Positions 9,807 to 18,524 of a stretch of DNA of 64,000 nucleotides are shown here, piece after piece. Where the stretch lies: positions 124,001 to 188,000 of the forward strand of contig WMKK01000012.1 in assembly GCA_012295225.1 (NCBI GenBank), in the 5' to 3' direction. This DNA comes from Ostreococcus mediterraneus. Taxonomy: Eukaryota > Chlorophyta > Mamiellophyceae > Mamiellales > Bathycoccaceae. Every line of letters starts with the position of its first letter. Positions within the stretch are counted from its first letter, which is position 1. Made by a program: the position numbers and the translations under genes. The notes under the pieces were generated by a model. It saw only the letters and a program-made list of their open reading frames with translations. It was not told where the DNA came from and ran no database searches.

Positions 9807-12761
9807 TTAGATGGAAACGCGCCATGCGGGTTCGTCACCGAAATCATCAAAGCCGGAGACTTCGGCGTCGCCGAGCGCGTCGGTGGCACCGACGCCGAGA
9901 AGCGAGAGCTCGGCGGTTCGCGCGATCGCTTCGGCGATGGCGTCGAAATCGTTCGCGTCTTCAAGCGCGTCGTAGTCGTGATTGTTGTAACTCTTTGAGG
10001 CGGCGGTACCGCGCGCCCAAGATGGCAAATGTTCGCTCCCGGCGCCGCGATAGGCGTCTCGACGCACGCATTCGCGCAAGAGTTCGTGCCACAATGGATT
10101 CTGTAGCAACACCAACGGATGCCCGACGATCACGTTCAAGGCTTTGGCGCGAGAGATGGCAACGTTGAACCGGCGCGGATTGTTCAGGAATCCAACTTCA
10201 GGATCGACAGCTTGCAACGTCTTTGGCGTAGTCACCACGGTGCTCAAAAAGATGATTCGTTCCTCTTGACCTTGATAGTCATCCACCGTCCCGACGCGTA
10301 TAGCGCTCAATCCTCGAGCACGCAGACCGTTACGAATCAGCACCACTTGGCGTCGGTAGGTGGCCATGACGCCCACGTCCTGCTCGGTGAGCGGAGTGCG
10401 CTCGAGTAAATCGACGAGCAACGCGATGAGCGATTCGGCTTCGAATGGATTCGTCCACGAGCTCGTGTTACCTTCGCGGCGCTGTTTACCTTTGATGCCA
10501 TAAAACAAGCACCGTGCGGAGCGACCATTGCCAGCTCCACCGCAGAATTCGTCCCATCCATTTGGTAACGCCACGTTTTCCTTTGACGCGACGCTTTGGA
10601 CCGAGCCATCGTAGAATAACCTCGACGGTAGCGCCACGATATCGGGATGACTACGATAGCATAATCGTAATTGCTTACCGTGCGCCATGCCTTCGTGATC
10701 CATCCAGAGCTCGAGCAATGATTTGCGCAAACCCAGGCGCGCGGCTTTGAAGGAGTGCACGGTGGAGCCCAATTGTTTGGGGTCGCCGGCGAGAATGACG
10801 GCCGTTTGGTCGTCTGCAAGAGTGAGTGGGATGAGCGTTTCCGGCACCGTCGCCTGCGCGGCTTCATCCACGAATATGTGCGTCGGCGTCCACGACGCGC
10901 CACTATCGATGAGCGCCGCGCTCGTACACGAGCACACCACGACGCGTGCATTGGCCAGCATATTGGCATCAGGCTTTTTAAAGTACATGAAGGGCGTTTT
11001 GTGCGCATCATCTGGGTCTATTTCTACTGAAAACCGCCGAACGTCTGATTTGACTTGATCTGGTAATCGACGCTCGTCGTTGACGCGTACGAGTTGCGCC
11101 GCTGTGAGGGAAGGCACACGCTCGGCGAGTCGCGAGCAGAGAATATCCGCCGCAAACGGCGCCGGCGCGCTCAGTAGGATTCTACACGTCGAATCCCCAC
11201 TGAGCAAGCGCGTGACGCATTCGATGATGGTGAGCGTTTTCCCCGTCCCTGGCGGACCCCACACGGTGTACGGTCGAAGACGTCCCTCGCCGGCGAAGAC
11301 TTCTTCGACCACATCGCGTTGTTCTCGATTAAGCGTGTCGCCCTGAGGCGCAGCACGACTCACCTTTCGTACCGACAATACCTGCGTGTTGTCACCACCT
11401 ACACCGTGCTCACATCCGGGTAAGAAACGTTTCATGCTTCGCGACGGCGATTCCACCGACAACGTCTTCACCACAGCTTGATGAAACAACGTGAACACGC
11501 GTTTGTTCAGCGTAAATCGCACGTGCACGTTGTTGCTTTGAAACGATTTGGATGGCCCGTGAAATTTCACGTATATCATGCATTCGCGGTTGTTCACGTA
11601 TTCCACGACCAGCGCGTACTCGGATTGCAGCAATTTCGCTGGTCGAATGTACACGACGTCGCCCGCCATGACGAGCGGCCGTCCCTCGGATAAACCCGGC
11701 ACGTGAATCGAATAAAAAGTCAACCCCGCAGCTTGCTTCTTGGAAAACGATGAAACCACACTCGGTAATTGACGCATTTTTGCCGTCAACTCTGCATCGC
11801 AGACAACCATACTCGCGTGAAACATGTCTAAATTTTCCAAATTTCGCTGCTGCGCCGCTTGCTCCATGCGCAACAGCTGCACCCAATGCCGCAATTCGTC
11901 CCCCGCGCGTGCGTTGTGCTGCTTTTCAGTAATCGTGCGCGCCAAGGCTTCCAGCTGAGCATCATCCATGCCTTCGGGAATACGTCCGAGTCGCCACGCG
12001 ACGTGGAACGGGTACAACGTCTCGCTGGCGTTGAACAGTTGACGCAACGCGCGCGGGTAAAATGGCACCGCGTCGACATCCCACGCGTAGGAATTCGCCC
12101 CACTCGGGCGTACAACTGCAGCAACGTACGCGACAAGTATGCTCATTTCATCATTAAGCATGGCTACCGCGTCTTCAGCGGAATAAATGCCCGATTCCGC
12201 GCGCCGCAACGCGTCTTCGGGTACGACGGCGACTAAAATCCACGCACTGCTCAACCCATCTCCGGCGTCATCGACGGCAAATTCCACCCTCAGTGGCAGT
12301 GGCTCCGCCACCGCGCTTTGTGTCTTGCGTACAGGCAACAATGCGGCGTACCTATCGCCCTTGTCGGCGTTAAGCGAGCCTGGACTGTCGACGAGTTGGA
12401 AAACTTTCGCCGCCTCTGCCGGTTCGACGCGCGCGTGCACGCACGCCAACGTCACCCCTCCACTACGCTCCATCGCACCATTCGTCACAAATATGCTCCG
12501 CATTCGCCGTATACGAGACTTACCATTCAACGCGCGCACGTGCGTGCCAAAATCGCACGCGCGCGGGTATATATCGCACCCGCGCGTTGACCGCGCGCTC
12601 GCCGTCGCAATCGGCTCATCCACATCTTCGCCTCTCGCGCGCGCCCCCGCCTCACGCATCGCGTCCCGCACCGCGTCCGCGAACGCCGCCGATGACGTCA
12701 GCGTGTCTAACGCCCGCGGCGCCCGCGTTATCGTAATAGCGTCGCCCATAGGCGCCGACAT
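9807..12761 (-). CDS. Superfamily 1 RNA helicase, SDE3/MOV10-like
   Basis: The protein is 984 residues from the first in-frame ATG at 12761; a longer frame begins only with TTG. SF1B (UPF1-like) motifs are in order: Walker A GPPGTGKT, motif II IFVDEAAQATVPE, motif III GDPKQLGSTV, then LCYRSHPDIVALPSRLFYDG, VGTVDDYQGQEERIIFLST and the final RRFNVAISRAKALNVIVGHP. The DEAAQAT form with a preceding beta-rich N-terminal half fits the SDE3/MOV10 group. Those helicases assist RNA silencing and mRNA turnover. SMUBP2 and other SF1B members share these motifs, so the exact subfamily is an inference. Confidence 0.8.
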   Translation of the reverse strand: MSAPMGDAITITRAPRALDTLTSSAAFADAVRDAMREAGARARGEDVDEPIATASARSTRGCDIYPRACDFGTHVRALNGKSRIRRMRSIFVTNGAMERSGGVTLACVHARVEPAEAAKVFQLVDSPGSLNADKGDRYAALLPVRKTQSAVAEPLPLRVEFAVDDAGDGLSSAWILVAVVPEDALRRAESGIYSAEDAVAMLNDEMSILVAYVAAVVRPSGANSYAWDVDAVPFYPRALRQLFNASETLYPFHVAWRLGRIPEGMDDAQLEALARTITEKQHNARAGDELRHWVQLLRMEQAAQQRNLENLDMFHASMVVCDAELTAKMRQLPSVVSSFSKKQAAGLTFYSIHVPGLSEGRPLVMAGDVVYIRPAKLLQSEYALVVEYVNNRECMIYVKFHGPSKSFQSNNVHVRFTLNKRVFTLFHQAVVKTLSVESPSRSMKRFLPGCEHGVGGDNTQVLSVRKVSRAAPQGDTLNREQRDVVEEVFAGEGRLRPYTVWGPPGTGKTLTIIECVTRLLSGDSTCRILLSAPAPFAADILCSRLAERVPSLTAAQLVRVNDERRLPDQVKSDVRRFSVEIDPDDAHKTPFMYFKKPDANMLANARVVVCSCTSAALIDSGASWTPTHIFVDEAAQATVPETLIPLTLADDQTAVILAGDPKQLGSTVHSFKAARLGLRKSLLELWMDHEGMAHGKQLRLCYRSHPDIVALPSRLFYDGSVQSVASKENVALPNGWDEFCGGAGNGRSARCLFYGIKGKQRREGNTSSWTNPFEAESLIALLVDLLERTPLTEQDVGVMATYRRQVVLIRNGLRARGLSAIRVGTVDDYQGQEERIIFLSTVVTTPKTLQAVDPEVGFLNNPRRFNVAISRAKALNVIVGHPLVLLQNPLWHELLRECVRRDAYRGAGSEHLPSWARGTAASKSYNNHDYDALEDANDFDAIAEAIARTAELSLLGVGATDALGDAEVSGFDDFGDEPAWRVSI

Positions 12762-12967
12762 GATCAAATCTAAGCACTCTATCCGAGACACTCTCAATCG
12801 TCACGCGCGCCGCCGCGTCGCGTCGCGTTGCCGACGCCGCTGTAGACGCGCCGCACACGCGCGATCGAACGCCGCGCGTCGCCGCGCGCGTTTGACGCCG
12901 CCACCGCCGCGGCGTGCGAGGCGCACCGCAGAGCGACCGACGCGCGTCACAAAGTGACGCATCATCG

Positions 12968-15478
12968 ATGTCGTCGCCCACGGCGCCTCTGTCGTCGTCG
13001 ACGCCCGCGTGCGGCGCGTGCGGCGCGCGCGACGCGCGAGGGCGATGTGTGCGACGTCGCGCGCGCGGCGCGGCGCGGCGTTCGATCGCGCGCGGCGGCG
13101 CGCGGCGCGCGGAAAGGTTGATGACGTTGACTGCGCTCGCTGACGCCGAGGTCTTGAACGACGACGACGACGAGGGCGAGGGCGAGGGCGACGACGACGA
13201 CGACGACGACGACGAGTCGAGAGCGCTCGGTGTGTTGCAGTGGCGCGAACTCACCGCGCAGGTGCGCGCGCACGCGTGTACGGCGAGAGGTCGAGCGACG
13301 TGTGGGGTTGCGTTGGAGCTCGGCGGCGACGTCGAGCGTTCGAGAACGTTACTCGCGCAAACCACGGCGGCGTTGCGCGTTGGGCTGGAAGATGATGATT
13401 TCGTAGGCGCCAAGGATGTGCGCATGGCGGTGCGCGGGGCGGAGAATGGGCGGGTACTTTCGGGGTTTACGTTGAGCGAAACGTTTGCGACGTGCGCGAC
13501 GCAAAAAGCGCTCGGACGGACGCTCGAGAGGTTTTCATCGAGCGATGCGGACGTGGATGACGCGTTCTGGGGCATAGAGCGCGCGTTGAGTGCCACGCCT
13601 GGTGATTTAATGGATGAGATTGCGCGGTGCGTGGCGTGTCCTGGAGGAAAAGTATTGGACGAGGCGAGCGAGACGTTGGCGCGGATTCGCAGTGAGCAAC
13701 GGGACATTCGAGAAGAGCTCAAGCGGTTATTAAATGACACCTCGCGCGAGATGGCGCGGAAGAATTTCGCCGAACGGGCGCAGATTGTCACGAGGCTCGG
13801 ACGGCAGTGCATACCCATGAAGCTCGGGTCTGCAGGGGAGCTTCCGGGCGTGGTGCTCGACGTGTCGGGCACCGGGAACACGGTGTTCAAAGAGCCTTCA
13901 ACGGCGGTACCTTTGAATAACGCACTGACCACGCTCGCCGCGGAAGAAGAGGCTGAAGAAGAGCGCATATTGAGTGAACTCACCACGATGGTGGCGACGT
14001 ACGCGGATATTTTATTAGCCGCGAATGATGCTTTGGCGGAGCTCGACGCGGCTAACGCTCGGGCGCGACACGCGCGATGGCTCGACGGCGCGGCGCCGAC
14101 AATCGTGAGCGTCGACAGCGGTATCGAGGTGCGGCAACTGCAGCATCCGTTACTACTTGAGCGTTACTTGGCGCCACTTCCGCGCCGTGGCTCAAACGGT
14201 GACGATGGTACCGATGCTGTCGAGGGATGGGCCGCTGAAGCCGCCGACGTCGACGTCGAAGCCGAAGACGGCGGCGAGTCTGAGACATCGACGCAACCTC
14301 GCCGTGAGATCAAAGACGTCGTACCCGTCGATTTCAACGTTGACGCATCCATTCGCACCGTTGCCATCACCGGACCAAACACAGGGGGTAAAACTGCATC
14401 GCTTAAAGCGATTGGAATCGCCTCGCTCATGGCGCGCGCCGGATTGTACCTCCCGTGCGACGACGGCTGTCGCGTGCCCTGGTTCAAGCGCGTCATCGCC
14501 GATTTAGGCGACTCACAAACTCTCGAACTCGACGGTGGACTATCCACGTTCGGCGCGCACTTGAAGAGTTTGCAGCGCATCTTGAACGCCGCCGATGCGG
14601 ACACATTAGTGCTGCTCGACGAACCCGGAAGCGGCACCGACCCGGCGGAGGGCGCGTCGCTCGCCGTCGCCGTGTTGAATAAATTATCTCGAAATGCGCG
14701 GCTGACCGTGGCTACATCGCATTATGAAGAAGTCAAAACGGCCACGCTCGCATCTGCGGTTGCGCAAGTCGCGGCGGTTGAGTTTAATTTGCGAACTTTA
14801 CAGCCCACGTATCGATTGCTTTGGGGCGAAACCGGCGAAAGCAACGCGTTGCACATCGCCGCCGGTTTGGGATTATCCAAGGATTTAATCGCCGAAGCGC
14901 GCGAGGCGTTGGCAAAAGCTGATGCAGAAATTGAAGCGGATGCAAGCGGTGACGCGGCGCGCGAGAAGCGGGCGATTTTAGCCAGTGCTCTCGGGCGCGA
15001 AAGTGAGGTACAAACCAAACGTCGCGCCGAGGCGGCGACGTATTTGAGCGAGGCGCGCGCGCTTTTAGATGATGTGAAGACACAATCGGCGCATCTGGAC
15101 TTGAGACAGCAAATGATCAAGGTGGATATTGAAAACGCCGTCAAGATCAAGCTCGACGAGGCGAGGGAGCTCATGGCGGCGTGTGAGACGCGTGAGGAGC
15201 TCGATGAAGTCGCGCGGGCGTCGTTGCCGGATGGGTGGGTCATCGACGCCTCGGGCGAAGCCGTGCCCGGCGCCACGAGCGAGCGCGCGGCGTTCTGGTC
15301 ACCCGAAATCGGATCAAAGGTGATTGTTCGACAGTTAGGTAGCGCCGAGGCTGAGGTCATCGACGTACACGTAGATACGAATGAAATCACAGTCAAGCTC
15401 GGGACGTTGACGACGCGAACGAGTTTAGCCTCAGGCGTGAGCCCGGTGAAAAGTAAAGTGAGTTGGCAGAAGCGATAG
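12968..15478 (+). CDS. MUTS2: MutS2-type ATPase, probably organellar, without Smr domain
   Basis: The protein is 836 residues from the ATG at 12968. The N-terminus is basic and Ser/Ala-rich, as in a plastid or mitochondrial presequence. MutS core and clamp helices follow, then the ATPase: GPNTGGKT (about 468-475), the STFGAHL signature and LVLLDEPGSGTDPAEG (about 545-560), ending with TSHYEE. After the coiled-coil/KOW-like segment the protein stops. The C-terminal Smr nuclease domain of bacterial MutS2 is absent. MutS2 binds branched DNA or, in some bacteria, collided ribosomes. It starts head to head with the helicase gene, 206 bases apart. The long antisense frame over its 5' end is a mirror artefact. 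Confidence 0.9.
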   Translation: MSSPTAPLSSSTPACGACGARDARGRCVRRRARGAARRSIARGGARRAERLMTLTALADAEVLNDDDDEGEGEGDDDDDDDDESRALGVLQWRELTAQVRAHACTARGRATCGVALELGGDVERSRTLLAQTTAALRVGLEDDDFVGAKDVRMAVRGAENGRVLSGFTLSETFATCATQKALGRTLERFSSSDADVDDAFWGIERALSATPGDLMDEIARCVACPGGKVLDEASETLARIRSEQRDIREELKRLLNDTSREMARKNFAERAQIVTRLGRQCIPMKLGSAGELPGVVLDVSGTGNTVFKEPSTAVPLNNALTTLAAEEEAEEERILSELTTMVATYADILLAANDALAELDAANARARHARWLDGAAPTIVSVDSGIEVRQLQHPLLLERYLAPLPRRGSNGDDGTDAVEGWAAEAADVDVEAEDGGESETSTQPRREIKDVVPVDFNVDASIRTVAITGPNTGGKTASLKAIGIASLMARAGLYLPCDDGCRVPWFKRVIADLGDSQTLELDGGLSTFGAHLKSLQRILNAADADTLVLLDEPGSGTDPAEGASLAVAVLNKLSRNARLTVATSHYEEVKTATLASAVAQVAAVEFNLRTLQPTYRLLWGETGESNALHIAAGLGLSKDLIAEAREALAKADAEIEADASGDAAREKRAILASALGRESEVQTKRRAEAATYLSEARALLDDVKTQSAHLDLRQQMIKVDIENAVKIKLDEARELMAACETREELDEVARASLPDGWVIDASGEAVPGATSERAAFWSPEIGSKVIVRQLGSAEAEVIDVHVDTNEITVKLGTLTTRTSLASGVSPVKSKVSWQKR

Positions 15479-15947
15479 GATTGCGCACATAGAACGTTAG
15501 CAATAGTAGCACATTTGATGATTTGTTTTATTGATATACGATAGGATACTAGTGGTATACACGACTGATGCTGTGGTTGTACAAATCCCTGCGAGCGCGC
15601 GAAAGAAGACGTGCGTGAGCGTACGGCTTCATCGTTGAAAAACACATCATCGAGACGCGGAAGTGTTCCTCAGTCGAGTGTCTATAGTTGTCGTCACACT
15701 GGATAATCGGTAAAGATTAAGCTTAAATGAAACATCATCGGAACGCAAAAATACACGAAACACACGAAACAAGAGTACGTACCTTCTTACGCATGAGTAC
15801 CGTGCCTTATGAGTACCGTGCCTTATGACTTGGACAACAAATTGGTCACGTCGGTATCTTTTGTAAACAGCGCGCCCCATGAGCCGCGTGATAAGTACAC
15901 AAGGGCACTGACGACGATTTAGTGTATTGTAATTTGGTACGTACCTT
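15479..15947. other. Convergent 3' intergenic region with short repeats
   Basis: This 469-base gap, less G+C-rich than the genes, lies between the convergent MutS2 and exonuclease genes. It holds a perfect 16-bp tandem duplication (atgagtaccgtgcctt at 15793-15808 and 15809-15824) and a 13-bp direct repeat, gtacgtaccttct, at 15775-15787 and 15937-15949. On the minus strand each copy of the latter reads AGAAGGTACGTAC, a strong splice-donor-like sequence. No credible gene is seen. Confidence 0.6.
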
Positions 15948-17177
15948 CTAAAACGCCGGCGCGACGGTGGATTCCTCTGTGAATACGCCTTGAGACATCG
16001 CAACGTCCAACTCCCTAAATTCCAATACACGCTTCGCCGACGCCTTGAATGTGCGCGCGAGCCAATCATCCGTATCATCCCTCAAATCAAACACCATTTT
16101 GGTGTGAAGCCTGATGAGAAGCCACACGTCGAGCGCGGCGTATCGTCGTACGTCGTCGGTGAACGGACGCGTCGCCCAAAGCGTCGATTCTTCTACAGAA
16201 TACAGCTTCTTCACGCGCACCTTCAAGTCATCCGCCACCGCGGTCTCGGCACCGGTAAGATGTGTTCCAGTGCACTTTGCTATGCCCGGAACGCGGTCAA
16301 TCATCTTTCCGAGCGCGCGGCGCGCGGCGACATCTAGAAGCTGCACGTCCAAAACATTCTCCAGCCGAACGTCAAACTGATGAAACAACGCGTCAGAATC
16401 CATGCGGCAATCAAACATGAGCTTCAGTACATCAGGTGATTCTAACACGTCACGAATACATCCGCTCCCTCGCGTGCCAAACGCCGAGCTTCCGAGCGAT
16501 TGCACGTCGATTAAAAAAATAACCTCACGCGTGGCGCACTGCAACACCGTCACGGGTCCCGTGCGCGACATCATCACCCCTTCGCAATCCACCGCGACGA
16601 CTTTCGCCGCCCGTAGCGTCTCAACGCATACTTTCAACGCCTCTTCGCCACTATCGCGATCGATCAACCGCGTTTTCTTGTCTAAATCAGCTAATATTTC
16701 CAAGCACGCTGGGTCGCTCTTTGCGTTCACCGCTGGCGCGCGCTTTTTGGACTTTTTCTTCTTCTTACCCGCACCACCGCCCGCAACGCCCGCGAGCGCG
16801 GCGCTCAAGCGACTACTCTCATATTCACTGTCGCCGACGTCGACGCCTTGGACGCCCGGAGAATGAAACCCGAGCACGACGCCGTCGACGTCGCCGCCCT
16901 CGAGCGCGTCCCCAGCCGCCGCTGGGAGCGTTTTACATCGATTACACACCGTCGATAGCGCCCCTGACGTGCGCTTAAACGTGGATTTACACCGCGTACA
17001 CGTGATCTTTGGTTTCTTACCCATGAAGAGCGCGTGTGATGTCGTATGGTAGCCGCACGACGACGCGAGCGTCGTCCCGCGGCGCGAGCTTCCCGCCAAC
17101 CTCCGAGCGGCGCCCCTAAACCGTTCACCGTCGACGCAATCAACGAAGACGTGCGGGTTGACGAACAATGCCGCCAT
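15948..17177 (-). CDS. DEDD-type 3'-5' exonuclease domain protein with zinc ribbon (EXD1/Egalitarian-like)
   Basis: The protein is 409 residues from the ATG at 17177; a second ATG at 17024 (MGKKPKITCTRC) would start just before the zinc-ribbon motif CTRCKSTF...CNRCKT. The exonuclease domain shows VAVDCEGVMMSRTGPVTVLQ (Exo I, D/E pair), LMFDCRMDSDALFHQF (Exo II) and RYAALDVWLLIRLH (Exo III, YxxxD type). Between them is a Lys-rich linker (KKKKKSKKRA). Relatives include RNase D, Egalitarian and EXD1, and the substrate here is unknown. If the longer start is used, the first 50 residues could be an organelle presequence. Confidence 0.75.
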   Translation of the reverse strand: MAALFVNPHVFVDCVDGERFRGAARRLAGSSRRGTTLASSCGYHTTSHALFMGKKPKITCTRCKSTFKRTSGALSTVCNRCKTLPAAAGDALEGGDVDGVVLGFHSPGVQGVDVGDSEYESSRLSAALAGVAGGGAGKKKKKSKKRAPAVNAKSDPACLEILADLDKKTRLIDRDSGEEALKVCVETLRAAKVVAVDCEGVMMSRTGPVTVLQCATREVIFLIDVQSLGSSAFGTRGSGCIRDVLESPDVLKLMFDCRMDSDALFHQFDVRLENVLDVQLLDVAARRALGKMIDRVPGIAKCTGTHLTGAETAVADDLKVRVKKLYSVEESTLWATRPFTDDVRRYAALDVWLLIRLHTKMVFDLRDDTDDWLARTFKASAKRVLEFRELDVAMSQGVFTEESTVAPAF

Positions 17178-17296
17178 ATATGCGCGACACCGCGCGCAAT
17201 CGTCGCGCCGACGTCGTCGGCGATGCCCTCGCCGACACCGCGGCGTATTCTAAAGTCTTCGCCAAGTCATATTACACTTTTTCACTCGCTACTCCG

Positions 17297-18241
17297 CTAC
17301 TCGCTACTCGTACTCCCAGTCGACGTCTGACACCTCGTGTCCGTCAACGCGCACCCGCTATACACCCTACGCACGTCACTCACGCCTAATTCTCGAAAGC
17401 ACGCGCACCTAGACGAATGCTCGCCCGACGCCGACACCGTCGTTTCGTTGCGCGGGTATCGCTCGGCGCCATCCTCCGCGGGCGAGCACCACACGAACCC
17501 GCCGTCGCGTTCGTTCCACATCGAGCTACAGTCTTCATACATCGTTTGCCGTTCTAACGTACGCGCTTTCTCAATATCATGCAACGCCACGCCGGCATCG
17601 AACGCGTGTTTCATCGCCGTCGGCTCGCCGCGTTCGTCGTAAAACGCTCCGCCTCGAATGTAGCCGACAAACGCGTACTTTTCGCGCATAAAATTCCTCC
17701 ATCCCCGTATGGATTCTAAATTCCCAGGCGACAGGCCGGTGACATCCGCCACTAAACCATCTTCGGTGAAATTCCCACTCACGAACGCGCGCGAGGCGTC
17801 GCGACCGGCGAAGAATTCGTACCCGCCGCCGACGCCGTAGTGCTCTCGACCGCGCGAGACGTCAAACGCCTCGCCCAAGATGCCCAACCATATCGTCGCC
17901 CCCTGCGTCGCACACGCGCGAGTCAACGCAGACGACACCCAACGCATGCGTGTGCCTCCATCACCGTCCTCCGCCTCCGCCTCAGCGCGCGCCTCGACGC
18001 GCGCCGCGAGCTCATCCACGCGCGCGTATCCACGCCATCGAAACCACGCCGTGGAAACCACGCCGTCGCGTCGCGCGCACGCCCCCATCGCGCCCGCCAC
18101 CGCGCCGAGCGATCGATCGCCATCGCGCGCGACAACGCACGCGACGACCACCGCGAGCACCGCCGCCGCGATCGCGCGTCGACGCCACATGTTGATTCGC
18201 GCGCGTCCGCCTCTGACGACGCCAGTCGACGATTCAACCAT
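17297..18241 (-). CDS. Membrane-anchored cytochrome-b5-like heme-binding protein (MAPR/neuferricin type)
   Basis: The protein is 314 residues from the ATG at 18241, or 297 from 18190 (MWRRRAIAAAVLAVVV). A basic stretch and one hydrophobic segment near the N-terminus act as a signal anchor. The MAPR core is clear: LGILGEAFDVSRGREHYG, GGGYEFFAGRDASRAFVSGN and the later GWRNFMREKYAFVGYIRGG. In MAPR proteins, tyrosines rather than histidines hold the heme, and the tyrosines in these motifs fit. The Cys-rich tail suggests a lumenal or extracellular domain. It is closest in architecture to CYB5D2/neuferricin. The 5' region abuts a minisatellite. Confidence 0.8.
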   Translation of the reverse strand: MVESSTGVVRGGRARINMWRRRAIAAAVLAVVVACVVARDGDRSLGAVAGAMGACARRDGVVSTAWFRWRGYARVDELAARVEARAEAEAEDGDGGTRMRWVSSALTRACATQGATIWLGILGEAFDVSRGREHYGVGGGYEFFAGRDASRAFVSGNFTEDGLVADVTGLSPGNLESIRGWRNFMREKYAFVGYIRGGAFYDERGEPTAMKHAFDAGVALHDIEKARTLERQTMYEDCSSMWNERDGGFVWCSPAEDGAERYPRNETTVSASGEHSSRCACFRELGVSDVRRVYSGCALTDTRCQTSTGSTSSE

Positions 18242-18251
18242 CGATCAAAAA

Positions 18252-18440
18252 CGAATCCCATCGATCGACGCATCGATCACGCACGAATCCCATCGATCGA
18301 CGCATCGATCACGCACGAATCCCATCGATCGACGCATCGATCACGCACGAATCCCATCGATCACGCACGAATCCCATCGATCAAATCGCATCGATCAAAA
18401 TCAAATCCCATCGATCGACGCATCGATCGAACGTCACGCG
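18252..18440. repeat. Minisatellite, 32-bp units between MAPR gene and WEE1
   Basis: Three perfect 32-bp tandem units occupy 18252-18283, 18284-18315 and 18316-18347, each starting cgaatcccatcgatcgacgc. They are followed by a shortened 20-bp unit and degenerate copies to about 18440. The repeat is dense in ATCGATC and sits in the 283-base shared 5' region of two divergent genes. The repeat itself is non-coding, although frames stay open through it. Confidence 0.9.
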
Positions 18441-18524
18441 ATCATCGATGGGAGTATCGATCGCGCGAGGCGTGCACGAATTTGAACCGTTCGGCGTCTG
18501 TCGTCACATCGCGTCGCGCGATAC

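Noticed and set aside
12652-13986. 444-residue minus-strand ORF opposite MutS2
   Set aside because: Ser/Ala/Arg-rich translation with no motifs; it mirrors the strong codon bias of MutS2 on the other strand.
15647-16078. 143-residue minus ORF overlapping the exonuclease 3' end
   Set aside because: Arg-rich, partly built from the tandem repeat; different frame from the conserved exonuclease domain.
18252-18440. Possible CRISPR-like array
   Set aside because: Units are contiguous 32-bp tandem copies without unique spacers, in a eukaryotic genome.
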